Below, piece after piece: positions 40,607 through 49,926 of a DNA stretch of 64,000 bases. Made by a program: the position numbers and the translations under genes. Source of the stretch: Variovorax sp. HW608 (lineage in GTDB: Bacteria; Pseudomonadota; Gammaproteobacteria; Burkholderiales; Burkholderiaceae_C); contig NZ_LT607803.1 of assembly GCF_900090195.1 (NCBI RefSeq), positions 3,162,001 to 3,226,000 of the forward strand, read 5' to 3'. The stretch's first letter is position 1; each line of letters starts with the position of its first letter. The notes below the pieces were generated by a model. It was not told the DNA's origin and did no database searches. It worked only from the letters and a program-made list of their open reading frames with translations.

Positions 40607-42715
40607 CTATTTCGGCCGAATCGCGTCCGCAGTCCCTTGGATGAAGGCCTTGAGCTTGTCCACGTCTTCCTGCGTGAGCTTGCCCGTGAAGTCCGGCATG
40701 CCGCGCTCCATCGCCGGACCCTTGAAGAGCGACTTGTCGAGGTTCTCGATGAAGGCCGGGTCCATGTAGCCGAGGTTCGGGATGTTGCCGCCGCGGTCGA
40801 CGCCGGGCACGCCATGGCAGAAGACGCAGTTGCTCACGTAGAGCATCGTGCCGGCCTCGACCTTGGCGGGGTCGTACTTCACGCCCTGCACCAGCTTGCC
40901 CATGCGGTACTGCACGAACTCCGGCTTCGGCGCGTCGCCGCCGATCGCGAAGGTGTAGACGGTGCCCGGGCCCTGCCGCTCGGTGGCGCGCTGCGCCAGG
41001 CCATAGACGCCGCCCCAGCCCACGGCGACCGAGACGTACTGCTTGCCATCGACCATGTAGGTGGCGGGCGCGGCGACGACGCCGGTGCCGGTCGGCGTTT
41101 CCCACAGCTTCTCGCCGGTCTTCGCGTTGTAGGCAATCAAGCGGCCGTCCGCCGTGCCCTGGAACACGAGATTGCCCGCCGTGGTGAGCGTGCCGCCGTT
41201 CCACGGCGACACGTAGTCGACGCTCCATGCCGCCTTCTGCGCGATCGGGTCCCAGGCGACGAGCCGGCCCATCGGCTTGCTCGCGGGCGGCTCGGCATTG
41301 GCGAACTTGGCGGTGTTCCAGCCCAGCGCCGCGTGCGGCCGGCCGGGCGCGTTCTCGTTGAACTTCCAGTCCTTGTCGTCCATGAGGTTGATCGGCACAT
41401 GCTGCGCCGGCAGGTAGGCGTACCCGGTCTGCGGGTTGAAGGACATCGGATGCCAGTTGTGCGCGCCGAACGGGCCGGGAATGCTGTCGTTGGGCTTGGT
41501 GCCCTCGCGCGCCGCGGCGACCTCGATCGGCCGACCGTTCTTGTCATAGCCCGTCGCCCAGTTCACGTCGACGAAGTTCTTGGCCGAGATGAACTTGCCG
41601 TTGGTCCGGTCGACGACGAAGAAGAAGCCGTTCTTCGGCGCATGGAGGATCACCTTGCGCGGCTTGCCGCCCTGCTTGATGTCGGCCAGGATCATCGACT
41701 GGGTCGAGGTGTAGTCCCAGTTGTCGCCCGGTGTTTCCTGGTAGTGCCACACGTACTTGCCGGTGTCGGGGTTGAGCGCGACGATCGATGCGAGGTACAG
41801 GTTGTCGCCACCCTTCGGGCTGCGCTGGCTTCGCGCCCACGGCGAGCCGTTGCCGGTGCCGACGTACAGCAGGTTGAGTTCTGGGTCGTAGGCAAGCGAA
41901 TCCCATGGCGTTCCGCCGCCCCCCGATTCCCAGTACTTGTTGCTCGGGTCCCAGGTCTTGGCGGCCTTGGCCATCGAGGCATCTTCGTAGGGCTTCGACG
42001 GGTCGCCGGGCACGACGAACCAGCGCCACTTCTGCTCGCCCGATGCCGCGTCGTAGGCAGTGATGTAGCCGCGCACGCCGTACTCCGCGCCGCCGTTGCC
42101 GATGAGCACCTTGCCCTTGACCACGCGCGGCGCGCCGGTGATGGTGTACGACCTCGCATGGTCGATGACGGTGTCCTTCTCCCAGACGACCTTGCCCGTG
42201 GCCGCGTCGAGCGCGATGAGGCGGCCGTCGTAGGCGCCGACGTACACCTTGCCCTGGTAGATCGCCACGCCGCGGTTGACCACGTCGCAGCAGCCCTGGT
42301 AGCCCTTGGAGCGATCGACCTTCGGATCGAAGGTCCAGAGCTTCTTGCCGGTACGCGCGTCGATCGCATGCACCACGCTCCACGACGCGGTGACGTACAT
42401 GATGCCGTCGACCACCAGCGGCGTGGCCTCGACGCCGCGCGTCGATTGCAGGTCGTAGGACCACACGAGGCCGAGGTCCTTCACATTGGCCGCGTTGACC
42501 TGGTCGAGCCTGCTGAAGCGGGTCTCCGCGTAGTCGAGCCCGTAGCTGGGCCAGTCGGGCGTCTTCGCGGCGTTGGCGCGGATGAAGCCGCCGTCCACCT
42601 TCTGCGTCGCGGCCTTGATGTGCTCGGGAGATCCCTTCGCGGGCTGGGCCATGGCTGCTGCGGCTCCCAGGCACAGCAACGCACCCAGCGCCAGCGTGGC
42701 GTGAGTCTTGGTCAT
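40607..42715 (-). CDS. PQQ-dependent alcohol dehydrogenase with cytochrome c domain (quinohemoprotein)
   Basis: A 702-residue periplasmic dehydrogenase with a signal peptide (residues 1-23). The eight-bladed propeller holds tryptophan-docking repeats (LDAATGKVVWEK, AYNAKTGEKLWE), the adjacent-cysteine pair in YQGCCDVV near 139 and the catalytic Asp in GDNWDYTSTQ near 332. Two residues after that Asp is Thr rather than Asp, which suggests calcium rather than lanthanide use. A C-terminal c-type haem site CVFCH lies near 627, with MPDFTGKLT providing the Met ligand region. It oxidises alcohols and passes electrons to the respiratory chain. It is divergent from a GAF-Fis regulator. Confidence 0.92.
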   Translation of the reverse strand: MTKTHATLALGALLCLGAAAAMAQPAKGSPEHIKAATQKVDGGFIRANAAKTPDWPSYGLDYAETRFSRLDQVNAANVKDLGLVWSYDLQSTRGVEATPLVVDGIMYVTASWSVVHAIDARTGKKLWTFDPKVDRSKGYQGCCDVVNRGVAIYQGKVYVGAYDGRLIALDAATGKVVWEKDTVIDHARSYTITGAPRVVKGKVLIGNGGAEYGVRGYITAYDAASGEQKWRWFVVPGDPSKPYEDASMAKAAKTWDPSNKYWESGGGGTPWDSLAYDPELNLLYVGTGNGSPWARSQRSPKGGDNLYLASIVALNPDTGKYVWHYQETPGDNWDYTSTQSMILADIKQGGKPRKVILHAPKNGFFFVVDRTNGKFISAKNFVDVNWATGYDKNGRPIEVAAAREGTKPNDSIPGPFGAHNWHPMSFNPQTGYAYLPAQHVPINLMDDKDWKFNENAPGRPHAALGWNTAKFANAEPPASKPMGRLVAWDPIAQKAAWSVDYVSPWNGGTLTTAGNLVFQGTADGRLIAYNAKTGEKLWETPTGTGVVAAPATYMVDGKQYVSVAVGWGGVYGLAQRATERQGPGTVYTFAIGGDAPKPEFVQYRMGKLVQGVKYDPAKVEAGTMLYVSNCVFCHGVPGVDRGGNIPNLGYMDPAFIENLDKSLFKGPAMERGMPDFTGKLTQEDVDKLKAFIQGTADAIRPK

Positions 42716-42795
42716 CGTGTCGTCTCCAGTCGTTGTGCCTGAAGAATGGTCCGCCGGCGCGCTTTGTTCACCCTCGGGATTTCCCTAGACCCCGA

Positions 42796-42814
42796 CTGTT
42801 CCGTTGCGGAACAG
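42796..42814. promoter_or_regulatory. Perfect dyad between the PQQ dehydrogenase and its GAF-Fis neighbour
   Basis: CTGTTCCG-TTG-CGGAACAG has 8-bp arms and a 3-bp spacer. It resembles the TGT...ACA dyads bound by AcoR-type Fis-family activators. Its position, 81 bp upstream of the dehydrogenase start and 39 bp upstream of the regulator start, suits control of both. No clear -24/-12 promoter was seen. Confidence 0.5.
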
Positions 42815-42852
42815 ATTCGGCATCTTTGCCCACTCTGGAGACGCAAGTGCCC

Positions 42853-44067
42853 ATGTCGACGCGCAACCCGGCGGGGGGTCCCCGGCAGCTTTTCGCGCGC
42901 TCGCCGGCGGAGCGCGTGGCGCTGGCGAGGCAGCAGTTCTTCGAGGAGGGCGTGCGTCCTTCGGGGCTCGTGGGCGAAGCGGTCATCCAGTCGTGGATGC
43001 GCTGCACCCGCATCCACGCCGACCGGCGCCGCGTGATCGCCTTCGATGCCGTGACGCCGAGCCGGCTGCATGCCACGATGGGCCGCAACCGCGAACTGCT
43101 CGATGCCGCACGGCAGGAACTCGTCGGCATGGAAAGCTCGCTCGCCGGCACCGACTGCCGCGTGCTGCTGACCGACGCGCAGGGCGTGATCGTGCACGTC
43201 ACGCAGCATCCGACGACGGCGCAGCAGCCGATCCTGCGCCAGACCGCGCGCATCGGCGTCAACATCGCCGAGAGCGTGGTGGGCACCACCGCGCCCGGCA
43301 TCGTCGCGGCCACCGGGCATGCCTGCACCGTCGATGGCGCCGAGCACTATTTCGAGTACCTGCGCCACATGCAATGCGCGGCCGCGCCGATCCGCGATGT
43401 GCGCGGGCAACTCGCGGGCGTGCTCGACCTCACGGTGGAGGCGCGCCGCTTCGGCTTCGATGCGGCATCGATGGTCGCGCTCTATGCGACCACGATCGAG
43501 AACCGGCTGCTGCTCGCGCAGTCGCGCGACCGGCTGGTGCTGCGCTTCCAGGCCAGCCCCGCCCTGCTCGGAACGCCGCTCGAAGCGCTCGCGGGCATCG
43601 CGCCGGACGGCACCGTGGACTGGCTCAACGCGGCGGGGGCGCGCCTGATCGGCGGCGTGCCGGAGGCGGGCCCGTGCGACGTCGAGATGCTGTTCGGCCT
43701 CGACCTCGCGGCGCTGCTGCGGCTGACGCGCACGGCTGCGGCGCGGCCGGTGCGCCTCGCGAGCGGGCTCGGCGTGTGGCTGCAGGCGCGGCTGCAGGGG
43801 CACGACGGCGTGGACTTCGGGCATGCGGTCGGCACCGTTCTCGCGCAGGCGCCGGATCCGCAGGCCACGCCTGCGCCGCCAGAGCAGCCCGCCGATGCGC
43901 CGCCATCGACGACCGGCGACCCGCGCGACGGCACGCTGCGCGGCCACAGCCGCAAGCTGATCGAGGAAACCCTGGCGCTGCACGGCGGCAACATCTCGCA
44001 TGCCGCGCGGCAGTTGCGCGTGTCGCGCGGCACGCTGTATCGCCACCTCAGGAACTGGCGCGGCTAG
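42853..44067 (+). CDS. GAF-domain, Fis-type HTH transcriptional regulator
   Basis: A 404-residue regulator resembling AcoR/AcxR-type sigma-54 activators but without the AAA+ ATPase. The N-terminus has the SWMRCTRIHADRR block, followed by a GAF domain around residues 80-230 (VLLTDAQGVIVHVT, GTTAPGIVAATGHACTVDGAEHYFEY), a PAS-like middle, and a C-terminal Fis helix-turn-helix (NISHAARQLRVSRGTLYRHL). Without the GAFTGA-containing ATPase it cannot open sigma-54 promoters by itself, so it probably acts on sigma-70 promoters or as a repressor. It is divergent from the alcohol dehydrogenase, with a perfect dyad between them. I chose the ATG at 42853, with GGAG upstream. Confidence 0.85.
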   Translation: MSTRNPAGGPRQLFARSPAERVALARQQFFEEGVRPSGLVGEAVIQSWMRCTRIHADRRRVIAFDAVTPSRLHATMGRNRELLDAARQELVGMESSLAGTDCRVLLTDAQGVIVHVTQHPTTAQQPILRQTARIGVNIAESVVGTTAPGIVAATGHACTVDGAEHYFEYLRHMQCAAAPIRDVRGQLAGVLDLTVEARRFGFDAASMVALYATTIENRLLLAQSRDRLVLRFQASPALLGTPLEALAGIAPDGTVDWLNAAGARLIGGVPEAGPCDVEMLFGLDLAALLRLTRTAAARPVRLASGLGVWLQARLQGHDGVDFGHAVGTVLAQAPDPQATPAPPEQPADAPPSTTGDPRDGTLRGHSRKLIEETLALHGGNISHAARQLRVSRGTLYRHLRNWRG

Positions 44068-44072
44068 AAGAC

Positions 44073-45233
44073 TCAGGCCGGCGATTCGGCGGACGCGCTG
44101 CGTTCGCGCCGCGCGTCCGCGTTCGAGCGCAGGGGCCGCAGGTATTCGTGCAGCGCCAGCGCGGCGGCGCCGACCGCTGGCGTCCAGGCGCCGTAGCGCG
44201 GCGCACGGATCACCGGTGGCGCAAGGCCCGCGCTTTGCGCATAGCGCGCCACGGTGTCGATCGCGCCGCGCAGGAACTCCGGATGGGCTTCGCACGACTT
44301 GCCGCCGACCACGATCGCGCGCGGCTCGAAGGTCACCCACAGGTTCTGCAGCAGCATGCCGAGGTAGCGCGCGGCGCGGCTGGTGTCGCCGCCGGCCTGC
44401 TCCAGCACGCGCGAACTGATGAAGGCTTCGGCGCAACCCAGCCGGCCGCACGAGCATCGCGGTCCGTCGATCTGCAGCACCGTGTGGCCGATCTCTCCGG
44501 CCATGCCCCGCGCGCCGGTGAAGAGCCGGTCGTTGAGCACGATGCCGGCGCCGACGCCGACGTCGCAGCTCACGAAGATCAGCGGGTCCTCGCCCTCCCC
44601 GTCCGAGAACTCGAATTCGCCGAGCGCGGCGGCATCGGCGTCGTTCTGCAATTGCAGGTCGATGTCCGCCGGAACGCCTTCGCCCGCGAGCGCATCGGTG
44701 AGCCCGGGCAGCAGGTTGACGTTGCGCCAGCCGAGGTTGGGCGCGAAGCGGATCACACCGGTCGCGTCGTCCACCGTGCCGGGAACGCCGACACCGATTC
44801 CCGACAGCCGCAGCCCCGACGCGAGCAGATGCCGATGCGCCGCCGCCACCCTGCGCGCGACCTGCGCGCACACCACCGGCGGTGCGTGGTCGTCGAGCGC
44901 CTCTGCATCGGCATGGAGCACATCGCCCTGCAGCGATACGCACACCACGCGCACGATCCCGATGTTGATCTCCACGCCGATCAGCGCACGCACGCCGACG
45001 CTGATGTGCAGCGGCGTCGAGGGCCGCCCCATGCCGTCGGCGACCGAAGCGCCGGCCTCGTCGAGCCAGCCGTCGCCCAGCAGCTCGCGCACCAGCAGGC
45101 TCACGGTGGATTTGGTGAGGCCGCTTTGCGCCGCCAGCCGCGCACGCGACAGGCCCGGCTGCGCGCGCACCAGGCGCAGCAGCACGCTGCGGTTGATGCG
45201 CTTGACCAGTTGCTGGTCGCCCTTGGTCTTCAT
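44073..45233 (-). CDS. xylR: ROK family transcriptional regulator (XylR-like)
   Basis: A 386-residue repressor. An N-terminal winged helix (LSRARLAAQSGLTKSTVSLLVRELL) is joined to a ROK sugar-binding domain, seen in FVSCDVGVGAGIVLNDRLFTGARGMAGEIGH. The zinc motif CSCGRLGCAEAF is complete. It is the last gene of the xylFHG-type operon, and the dyad TTAGTTCG-N5-CGAACTAA upstream of xylF agrees with the TTAGTT/AACTAA operators of XylR proteins. The usual role is repression relieved by xylose or a related sugar. It lies 78 bp downstream of xylG and 6 bp from the convergent GAF-Fis gene. Confidence 0.85.
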   Translation of the reverse strand: MKTKGDQQLVKRINRSVLLRLVRAQPGLSRARLAAQSGLTKSTVSLLVRELLGDGWLDEAGASVADGMGRPSTPLHISVGVRALIGVEINIGIVRVVCVSLQGDVLHADAEALDDHAPPVVCAQVARRVAAAHRHLLASGLRLSGIGVGVPGTVDDATGVIRFAPNLGWRNVNLLPGLTDALAGEGVPADIDLQLQNDADAAALGEFEFSDGEGEDPLIFVSCDVGVGAGIVLNDRLFTGARGMAGEIGHTVLQIDGPRCSCGRLGCAEAFISSRVLEQAGGDTSRAARYLGMLLQNLWVTFEPRAIVVGGKSCEAHPEFLRGAIDTVARYAQSAGLAPPVIRAPRYGAWTPAVGAAALALHEYLRPLRSNADARRERSASAESPA

Positions 45234-45310
45234 GCCGCGCCTACGCCGCGTTCACTGGACTACCCTCGCGCAGCGGCGCTTCGGGATTCGCCTACGGGCG
45301 GCCGGGCGGC

Positions 45311-46078
45311 TCATGTCGCGTGCTCGGCCTGCGCCTTGCCCTCGGGGCGCTTGCCCGCAATGATCATTCCCAGCACTTCGTCCTCGTTGACGTCCGCGGT
45401 GCGGTAGGTGCCGACCAGCTTGCCGTTCTTCATCACCGCGAGCCGGTCGCTCAATCCGAACACGTCGGGCATGTCGTGCGTGATCAGGAAGATGCCGACG
45501 CCATCGGCCTTGAGCTGCTTGACCAGCGCGCCGACCATCGCCGTCTCCTCGGGACCGAGCGCCGCGCAGGGCTCGTCCATGATCAGGATGCGGGCGTTGA
45601 AGTAGAGCGCGCGCGAGATCGCGACCACCTGCCGCTGCCCGCCCGAGAGCCGCCGCACCGGCACGCGGATGTTGGTGAAGTTCTTGTTGAGGCGCTGGAA
45701 GACCTTGCGCGCCTGCCCTTCCATGAAGTGGTCGTCGAGCGTGCGCCAGGGCGTGAGCTTCTCGCGGCCGAGGAAGAGGTTCGCCACCGAATCGAGGTTG
45801 TCGGCGAGCGCGAGCGTCTGGTAGATGGTCTCGATGCCCTGCGCCTGCGCTTCGGACGGGGTCCGGATATGGACCTTCTCGCCCGCGATCAGCGTGTCGC
45901 CCGAATCGATGGGGTAGGCGCCCGCGAGCATCTTCATCAGCGTGGACTTGCCCGCGCCGTTGTGCCCGAGCAGCGCGACCACTTCGCCGGGATAGAGATT
46001 CACGCTGACATCGTCCACCGCCTTCACGCCACCGAAGGCCTTGCGGATGTTGCGCAGTTCGACGAGCGGCGCGCTCAT
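45311..46078 (-). CDS. xylG: Sugar ABC transporter ATP-binding protein, half-size XylG-like
   Basis: A 255-residue carbohydrate-uptake (CUT2) ATPase with a single nucleotide-binding domain. Walker [10 protein letters not shown] is near residue 38, the signature [15 protein letters not shown] near 145 and Walker [13 protein letters not shown] near 165; the switch region is LITHDM. E. coli XylG, RbsA and AraG are about 500 residues with two fused domains, so this protein must work as a homodimer, like FrcA. It overlaps xylH by ATGA. Confidence 0.85.
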   Translation of the reverse strand: MSAPLVELRNIRKAFGGVKAVDDVSVNLYPGEVVALLGHNGAGKSTLMKMLAGAYPIDSGDTLIAGEKVHIRTPSEAQAQGIETIYQTLALADNLDSVANLFLGREKLTPWRTLDDHFMEGQARKVFQRLNKNFTNIRVPVRRLSGGQRQVVAISRALYFNARILIMDEPCAALGPEETAMVGALVKQLKADGVGIFLITHDMPDVFGLSDRLAVMKNGKLVGTYRTADVNEDEVLGMIIAGKRPEGKAQAEHAT

Positions 46079-47265
46079 GATGTTTCTCCGAAGCGTTTGC
46101 GATAGAGCACGTCAAAGACGACCGCCACGATCAGCACCTGCCCGATGATGACCATGCGCTTGCCGATCGCCACGTCGAGCAGCAGCATGCCGCTGTCGAG
46201 CGACTGCATGATGAGCGCGCCCAGCACCGAGCCGAGGATCGACCCGCTGCCGCCCGCCAGCGCGGTGCCGCCGATCACCGCCGCTGCGATCACGTAGAGC
46301 TCCATGCCGGTGCCGAGCGAATTGGTGCCTGCATTGAGCCGCGCGATGGAGACGATGGCCGCGATGGTCACCAGCACCGCGAGCAGCGCGAACAGCAGCA
46401 GCGTCACGCGCTTGACCGGAATACCCACCAGGGCGGCCGCATCCGGGTTGCCGCCCATCGCGAACACATAGCGCCCGAAGCGCGTGCGGTGCACGATGAA
46501 CGACAGCGTGACCGCGACCGCGGCCCAGATCAGCACCGGGATCGGCATGCCCTGCGGCTCGGCCTTGGAGGCGATCTGGTAGCTGTTCATCGTTGCCGCG
46601 AAGGCGAACACGATCACGGCCGGCACCGCGGTGAGCAACAGCTCGATCCACAGCGGCTCCACCGGCATCTCGTGCCGCTGCCGCGCACGGCGCTTCTGCA
46701 GCATGCGCACGAAGAGCACGATGGCGACGAGCGCCGCGAGCGCCCAGCTCGCGCTGGTGCCGATGCCGCCGTCGTAGCCGCCGCCCAGGCGCTGGAAGAA
46801 CTCGTCGTTGACCGGCTGCGTCTTGCCGTCGGCCACGAGGAAGGCCGCGCCGCGAAACGACATCAGCCCGCCGAGCGTGACCACGAACGACGGCACGCCG
46901 AGCACCGCGGTGAGCCCGCCCTGGTAGAGCGACACCAAGAGCGCCACCGCCAGCCCCGCGAGGCTCGCGGCCGGCCACGACCAGCCGGAGGTGTACTGCA
47001 GGTAGGCGACCAGCACGCCGACGAAGCCCATCACCGAACCGACCGACAGGTCGATGTGGCGGGCCACGATGATCAGCACCATCACCGTGGACACGATGCC
47101 GACCACCGCGGTCTGCTGCGCGATGTTGTAGAGGTTCTCGGGCGACAGGAACACGCCGCCCGACATCACGTGGAACACGACCGCCATCGCCACCAGCAGC
47201 ACGCCCATGAGCAGCAGCCGTAGATCGACGCCGGTCCGGCGCCACCATCCCTGAGAAGAGGCCAT
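46075..47265 (-). CDS. xylH: Sugar ABC transporter permease (XylH-like)
   Basis: A 396-residue CUT2 permease with about ten hydrophobic segments. It includes the BPD_transp_2 core ([17 protein letters not shown] and [20 protein letters not shown]) and the coupling loop [22 protein letters not shown]. An extra charged segment in the centre ([15 protein letters not shown]) is typical of XylH compared with RbsC. The start MASSQGW is 7 bp after the xylF stop and the end overlaps xylG by 4 bp, so the three genes are one transport unit. Confidence 0.88.
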   Translation of the reverse strand: MASSQGWWRRTGVDLRLLLMGVLLVAMAVVFHVMSGGVFLSPENLYNIAQQTAVVGIVSTVMVLIIVARHIDLSVGSVMGFVGVLVAYLQYTSGWSWPAASLAGLAVALLVSLYQGGLTAVLGVPSFVVTLGGLMSFRGAAFLVADGKTQPVNDEFFQRLGGGYDGGIGTSASWALAALVAIVLFVRMLQKRRARQRHEMPVEPLWIELLLTAVPAVIVFAFAATMNSYQIASKAEPQGMPIPVLIWAAVAVTLSFIVHRTRFGRYVFAMGGNPDAAALVGIPVKRVTLLLFALLAVLVTIAAIVSIARLNAGTNSLGTGMELYVIAAAVIGGTALAGGSGSILGSVLGALIMQSLDSGMLLLDVAIGKRMVIIGQVLIVAVVFDVLYRKRFGETS

Positions 47266-47271
47266 CGTCGG

Positions 47272-48294
47272 TTACTTGCAGGCTGCGGGCGCCTTGTCGG
47301 CCTGGACACCCTTGCAGAGGTCGTCCTTCTTGATCCAGCCGGCCTTGACGACGACATCGAGGTTGTCGCGGGTGATCGGCACCGGCGTCAGCAGGCGCGA
47401 GGAGAGCGCGATCTTCTTCTCGCCGCCACTCCACTCGGCCGCCTTCTCCACCGGCTTGCCCTGCGAAAGCGCAACCGCTGCGCTCGCGGCCTCGCGGCCA
47501 AGCTCGCGCGAGTCCTTCCACACCGAGACGGTCTGCGTACCGAGCGCGATGCGGTTGAGCGCCGCGTGGTCCGCATCCTGGCCCGACACCGGAATGCCGC
47601 GGATGCCCTTGGCCGAGAGCGCCGCCACCACGCCGCCGGCCGTGCCGTCGTTGGCCGCCACCACCGCGTCGACCTTGTTGCCGACCTTGGTGAGGATCTG
47701 CTCCATGTTCTTCTGCGCGACCTCGGGCTTCCAGCCGTCGGTGTATTCATCGCCGACGATCTTGATGTCGCCCTTCTTGACCGCCGCGTCGATCACCTCC
47801 TGCTGGCCGGCGCGCAGGAAGTTGGCGTTCGGGTCGGTCGGCGAGCCCTTGATCATCACGTAGTTGCCCTTGGGCTGGGCCTTGAAGACGGCGCGCGCCT
47901 CCATCCGGCCGACCTCGACGTTGTCGAAGGTGATGTAGAAGATCCCGGGCGTTTCGATCAGCCGGTCATAGGCCACCACCGGCACCTTCTGCTTGAGCGC
48001 CTTGTTGACGGCCGGGAGGATCGCGTCCTTGTCCATCGCCAGCACGATCAGCGCCTTGGCGCCCTTCGACATCAGGCCGTCGATGTCGCCGAGCTGCTTT
48101 TCGGGCGAGCCGCCGGCGTCGGCGCTGATGTACTTCGCGCCGAGCTTCTCGAGCTGGGCCTTCATCGCGGCCTCGTCGGTCTTCCAGCGCTCCTCCTGGA
48201 AGTTGGACCAGCTCACGCCCACCACGGTCTGGGCACAGGCCCCGATGGCGGTCAGTCCGAAGGCGAGGGAGGTCAGGGTACGGGCAAGCTTCAT
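47272..48294 (-). CDS. xylF: D-xylose-type ABC transporter substrate-binding protein
   Basis: A 340-residue periplasmic type I binding protein. The signal peptide is [22 protein letters not shown]. The mature start [21 protein letters not shown], then [17 protein letters not shown] and [10 protein letters not shown], and [14 protein letters not shown] are XylF-like, more so than ribose or galactose receptors. I chose the ATG at 48292-48294 because it begins the signal peptide. It is the first gene of the operon, 70 bp downstream of the operator-like dyad. Xylose is the best guess; other pentoses are possible. Confidence 0.85.
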   Translation of the reverse strand: MKLARTLTSLAFGLTAIGACAQTVVGVSWSNFQEERWKTDEAAMKAQLEKLGAKYISADAGGSPEKQLGDIDGLMSKGAKALIVLAMDKDAILPAVNKALKQKVPVVAYDRLIETPGIFYITFDNVEVGRMEARAVFKAQPKGNYVMIKGSPTDPNANFLRAGQQEVIDAAVKKGDIKIVGDEYTDGWKPEVAQKNMEQILTKVGNKVDAVVAANDGTAGGVVAALSAKGIRGIPVSGQDADHAALNRIALGTQTVSVWKDSRELGREAASAAVALSQGKPVEKAAEWSGGEKKIALSSRLLTPVPITRDNLDVVVKAGWIKKDDLCKGVQADKAPAACK

Positions 48295-48363
48295 GCGAGT
48301 CTCCAGGCTTGTGATGGGTTGGTATGACACGAGACCGACGTGCCGGAATGAAGTGAACGGCAG

Positions 48364-48384
48364 TTAGTTCGAGTGCCGAACTAA
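48364..48384. promoter_or_regulatory. XylR/ROK-type operator dyad upstream of xylF
   Basis: TTAGTTCG-AGTGC-CGAACTAA has 8-bp perfect arms and a 5-bp spacer, 70 bp upstream of xylF. TTAGTT...AACTAA is the core of known XylR operators in Bacillus and related ROK repressors. This ties the ROK regulator at 44073-45233 to its own operon and supports xylose as the inducer. Confidence 0.7.
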
Positions 48385-48552
48385 GTATCGCGGCCGCGCG
48401 CCGCGCGCGGCATCGGGACAATCCCTGCAGGCAATTGCGCTACTTGCGCCGCGGACTCAAGCGCCTGAGCGCGTCGGAGGCGGGGTTTCCACCCGCAACG
48501 AAGGGGCCTCTTCCCCTGTTAAAAGGGCCGCATTCGATCCACAGGAACCCCC

Positions 48553-49569
48553 ATGTCCCATCCCCTTCCGCTGCGCCGCCGCACCGCGTTGAACCTCGCC
48601 GCACTGGCGGCCTTCACCCTCGTTGCGGGCTCCGCCGCGGCTGAGGCCGCCTGGCCGACCAAGCCGGTGCGCATCGTGGTGCCTTTCGCGCCCGGCGGCA
48701 CCACCGACATCCTCGCGCGGGCGGTCGCACCCGAGCTTTCGAAGGCCTTCGGCCAGCCGTTCATCGTCGACAACCGCGCGGGCGCGGGCGGCAATGTCGG
48801 CGCGGAAATCGTCGCGAGGTCGCCGAACGACGGCTACACGCTGCTCATGGGCACGGTGGGCACGCACGGCATCAACCGCGCGCTCTACCCCAAGCTGCCC
48901 TACGACCCGATCAAGGACTTCGCGCCGATCACGCTCGTCGCCGCGGTGCCGAACGTGATGGAGATGAACGTCGACAAGGCGAAGGCGCTGGGCATCAACA
49001 GCGTGGCCGACTTCGTGAAGTACGCCAAGGCCAACCCGGGCAAGCTCAACATGGCGTCGAGCGGCAGCGGCACCTCGATCCATCTGGCAGGCGAGCTGTT
49101 CAAGAGCATGACCGGCAGCTACATGACCCACATCCCGTATCGCGGCTCCGGCCCGGCGCTGATGGACATGGTGGCCGGCAATGCGGACGTGATGTTCGAC
49201 AACCTGCCCTCGTCGATGCAGCAGATCAAGGGCGGCAAGCTGAAGGCCCTGGCCGTCACCAGCGCCAAGCGCTCGCCGGCCCTGCCCGACGTGCCGACCG
49301 TCGAAGAGGTCGGCGGCCCGCTGCTCAAGGGCTACGAAGCCAGCTCATGGTTCGGCCTCTTGGCGCCCGCGGGCACCTCGCCGGACATCATCAATCGCAT
49401 CCAGCAGGAAGTCGCCAAATCGCTGTCGACCCCCGCGATCAAGGAAAAGATGGAAGCCCAGGGCGCGATCCCGAGCGGCAACACCCCCGCCGAGTTCGCC
49501 AAGTTCATCGCGAGCGAACACGAGAAGTGGGCAAAGGTCGTGAAAGCCTCGGGCGCAAAGGTCGACTAG
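48553..49569 (+). CDS. Bug family (TctC-like) solute-binding protein
   Basis: A 338-residue periplasmic receptor of the same family as the gene at 22017, though clearly a different paralogue. The signal peptide has a twin-arginine-like basic start ([22 protein letters not shown], cleavage near AEA). The blocks [35 protein letters not shown] and [12 protein letters not shown] are family hallmarks, and the ligand-contact loop [25 protein letters not shown] is intact. There are no membrane components nearby. The gene is divergent from the xyl operon. Confidence 0.92.
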   Translation: MSHPLPLRRRTALNLAALAAFTLVAGSAAAEAAWPTKPVRIVVPFAPGGTTDILARAVAPELSKAFGQPFIVDNRAGAGGNVGAEIVARSPNDGYTLLMGTVGTHGINRALYPKLPYDPIKDFAPITLVAAVPNVMEMNVDKAKALGINSVADFVKYAKANPGKLNMASSGSGTSIHLAGELFKSMTGSYMTHIPYRGSGPALMDMVAGNADVMFDNLPSSMQQIKGGKLKALAVTSAKRSPALPDVPTVEEVGGPLLKGYEASSWFGLLAPAGTSPDIINRIQQEVAKSLSTPAIKEKMEAQGAIPSGNTPAEFAKFIASEHEKWAKVVKASGAKVD

Positions 49570-49587
49570 CGAAGCTTGGGGGGCGAG

Positions 49588-49911
49588 CTAAACATCCCAG
49601 GTGACGTCTTTTTTGTCGGCCAGGGAGTCCTTGAGCATGTGCAGCAGCGGCGCGCCACGCTGGCGGATGCCGATGTGCTGCTTCTCGGCTTCGTTGTCAT
49701 GCCCTTCGACCGCGTAATCGTCGTCGTTGTGCACGTTGCGCGCCTCGCGCTGCATCGCGGCCTCTAGCGCCGCGATGGCCGCGGGCATCTGATCGATGGT
49801 GATGATGCCTTTGGGCGCAGGCGCCTTGCCGATGATGTCGAACAGCTGGCGCGCGTGAACTTCGAGCATCACGAAGGGCGGCGTCGCACGGGAGTGGAAT
49901 CGATACAGCAT
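49588..49911 (-). CDS. DUF1840 family protein
   Basis: A 107-residue soluble acidic protein: MLYRFHSRATPPFVMLEVHAR, LFDIIGKAPAPKGIITIDQM, then RQRGAPLLHMLKDSLADKKDVTWDV. This is the pattern of DUF1840, a small family of unknown function common in Betaproteobacteria. It starts 15 bp after the end of the cyclopropane synthase gene on the same strand and is probably co-transcribed with it. Confidence 0.85.
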   Translation of the reverse strand: MLYRFHSRATPPFVMLEVHARQLFDIIGKAPAPKGIITIDQMPAAIAALEAAMQREARNVHNDDDYAVEGHDNEAEKQHIGIRQRGAPLLHMLKDSLADKKDVTWDV

Positions 49912-49926
49912 GGTGACAGCCTCTCT

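Noticed and set aside
42853..44067. Classical sigma-54-dependent activator
   Set aside because: No AAA+ domain or GAFTGA motif is present between the GAF and Fis regions.
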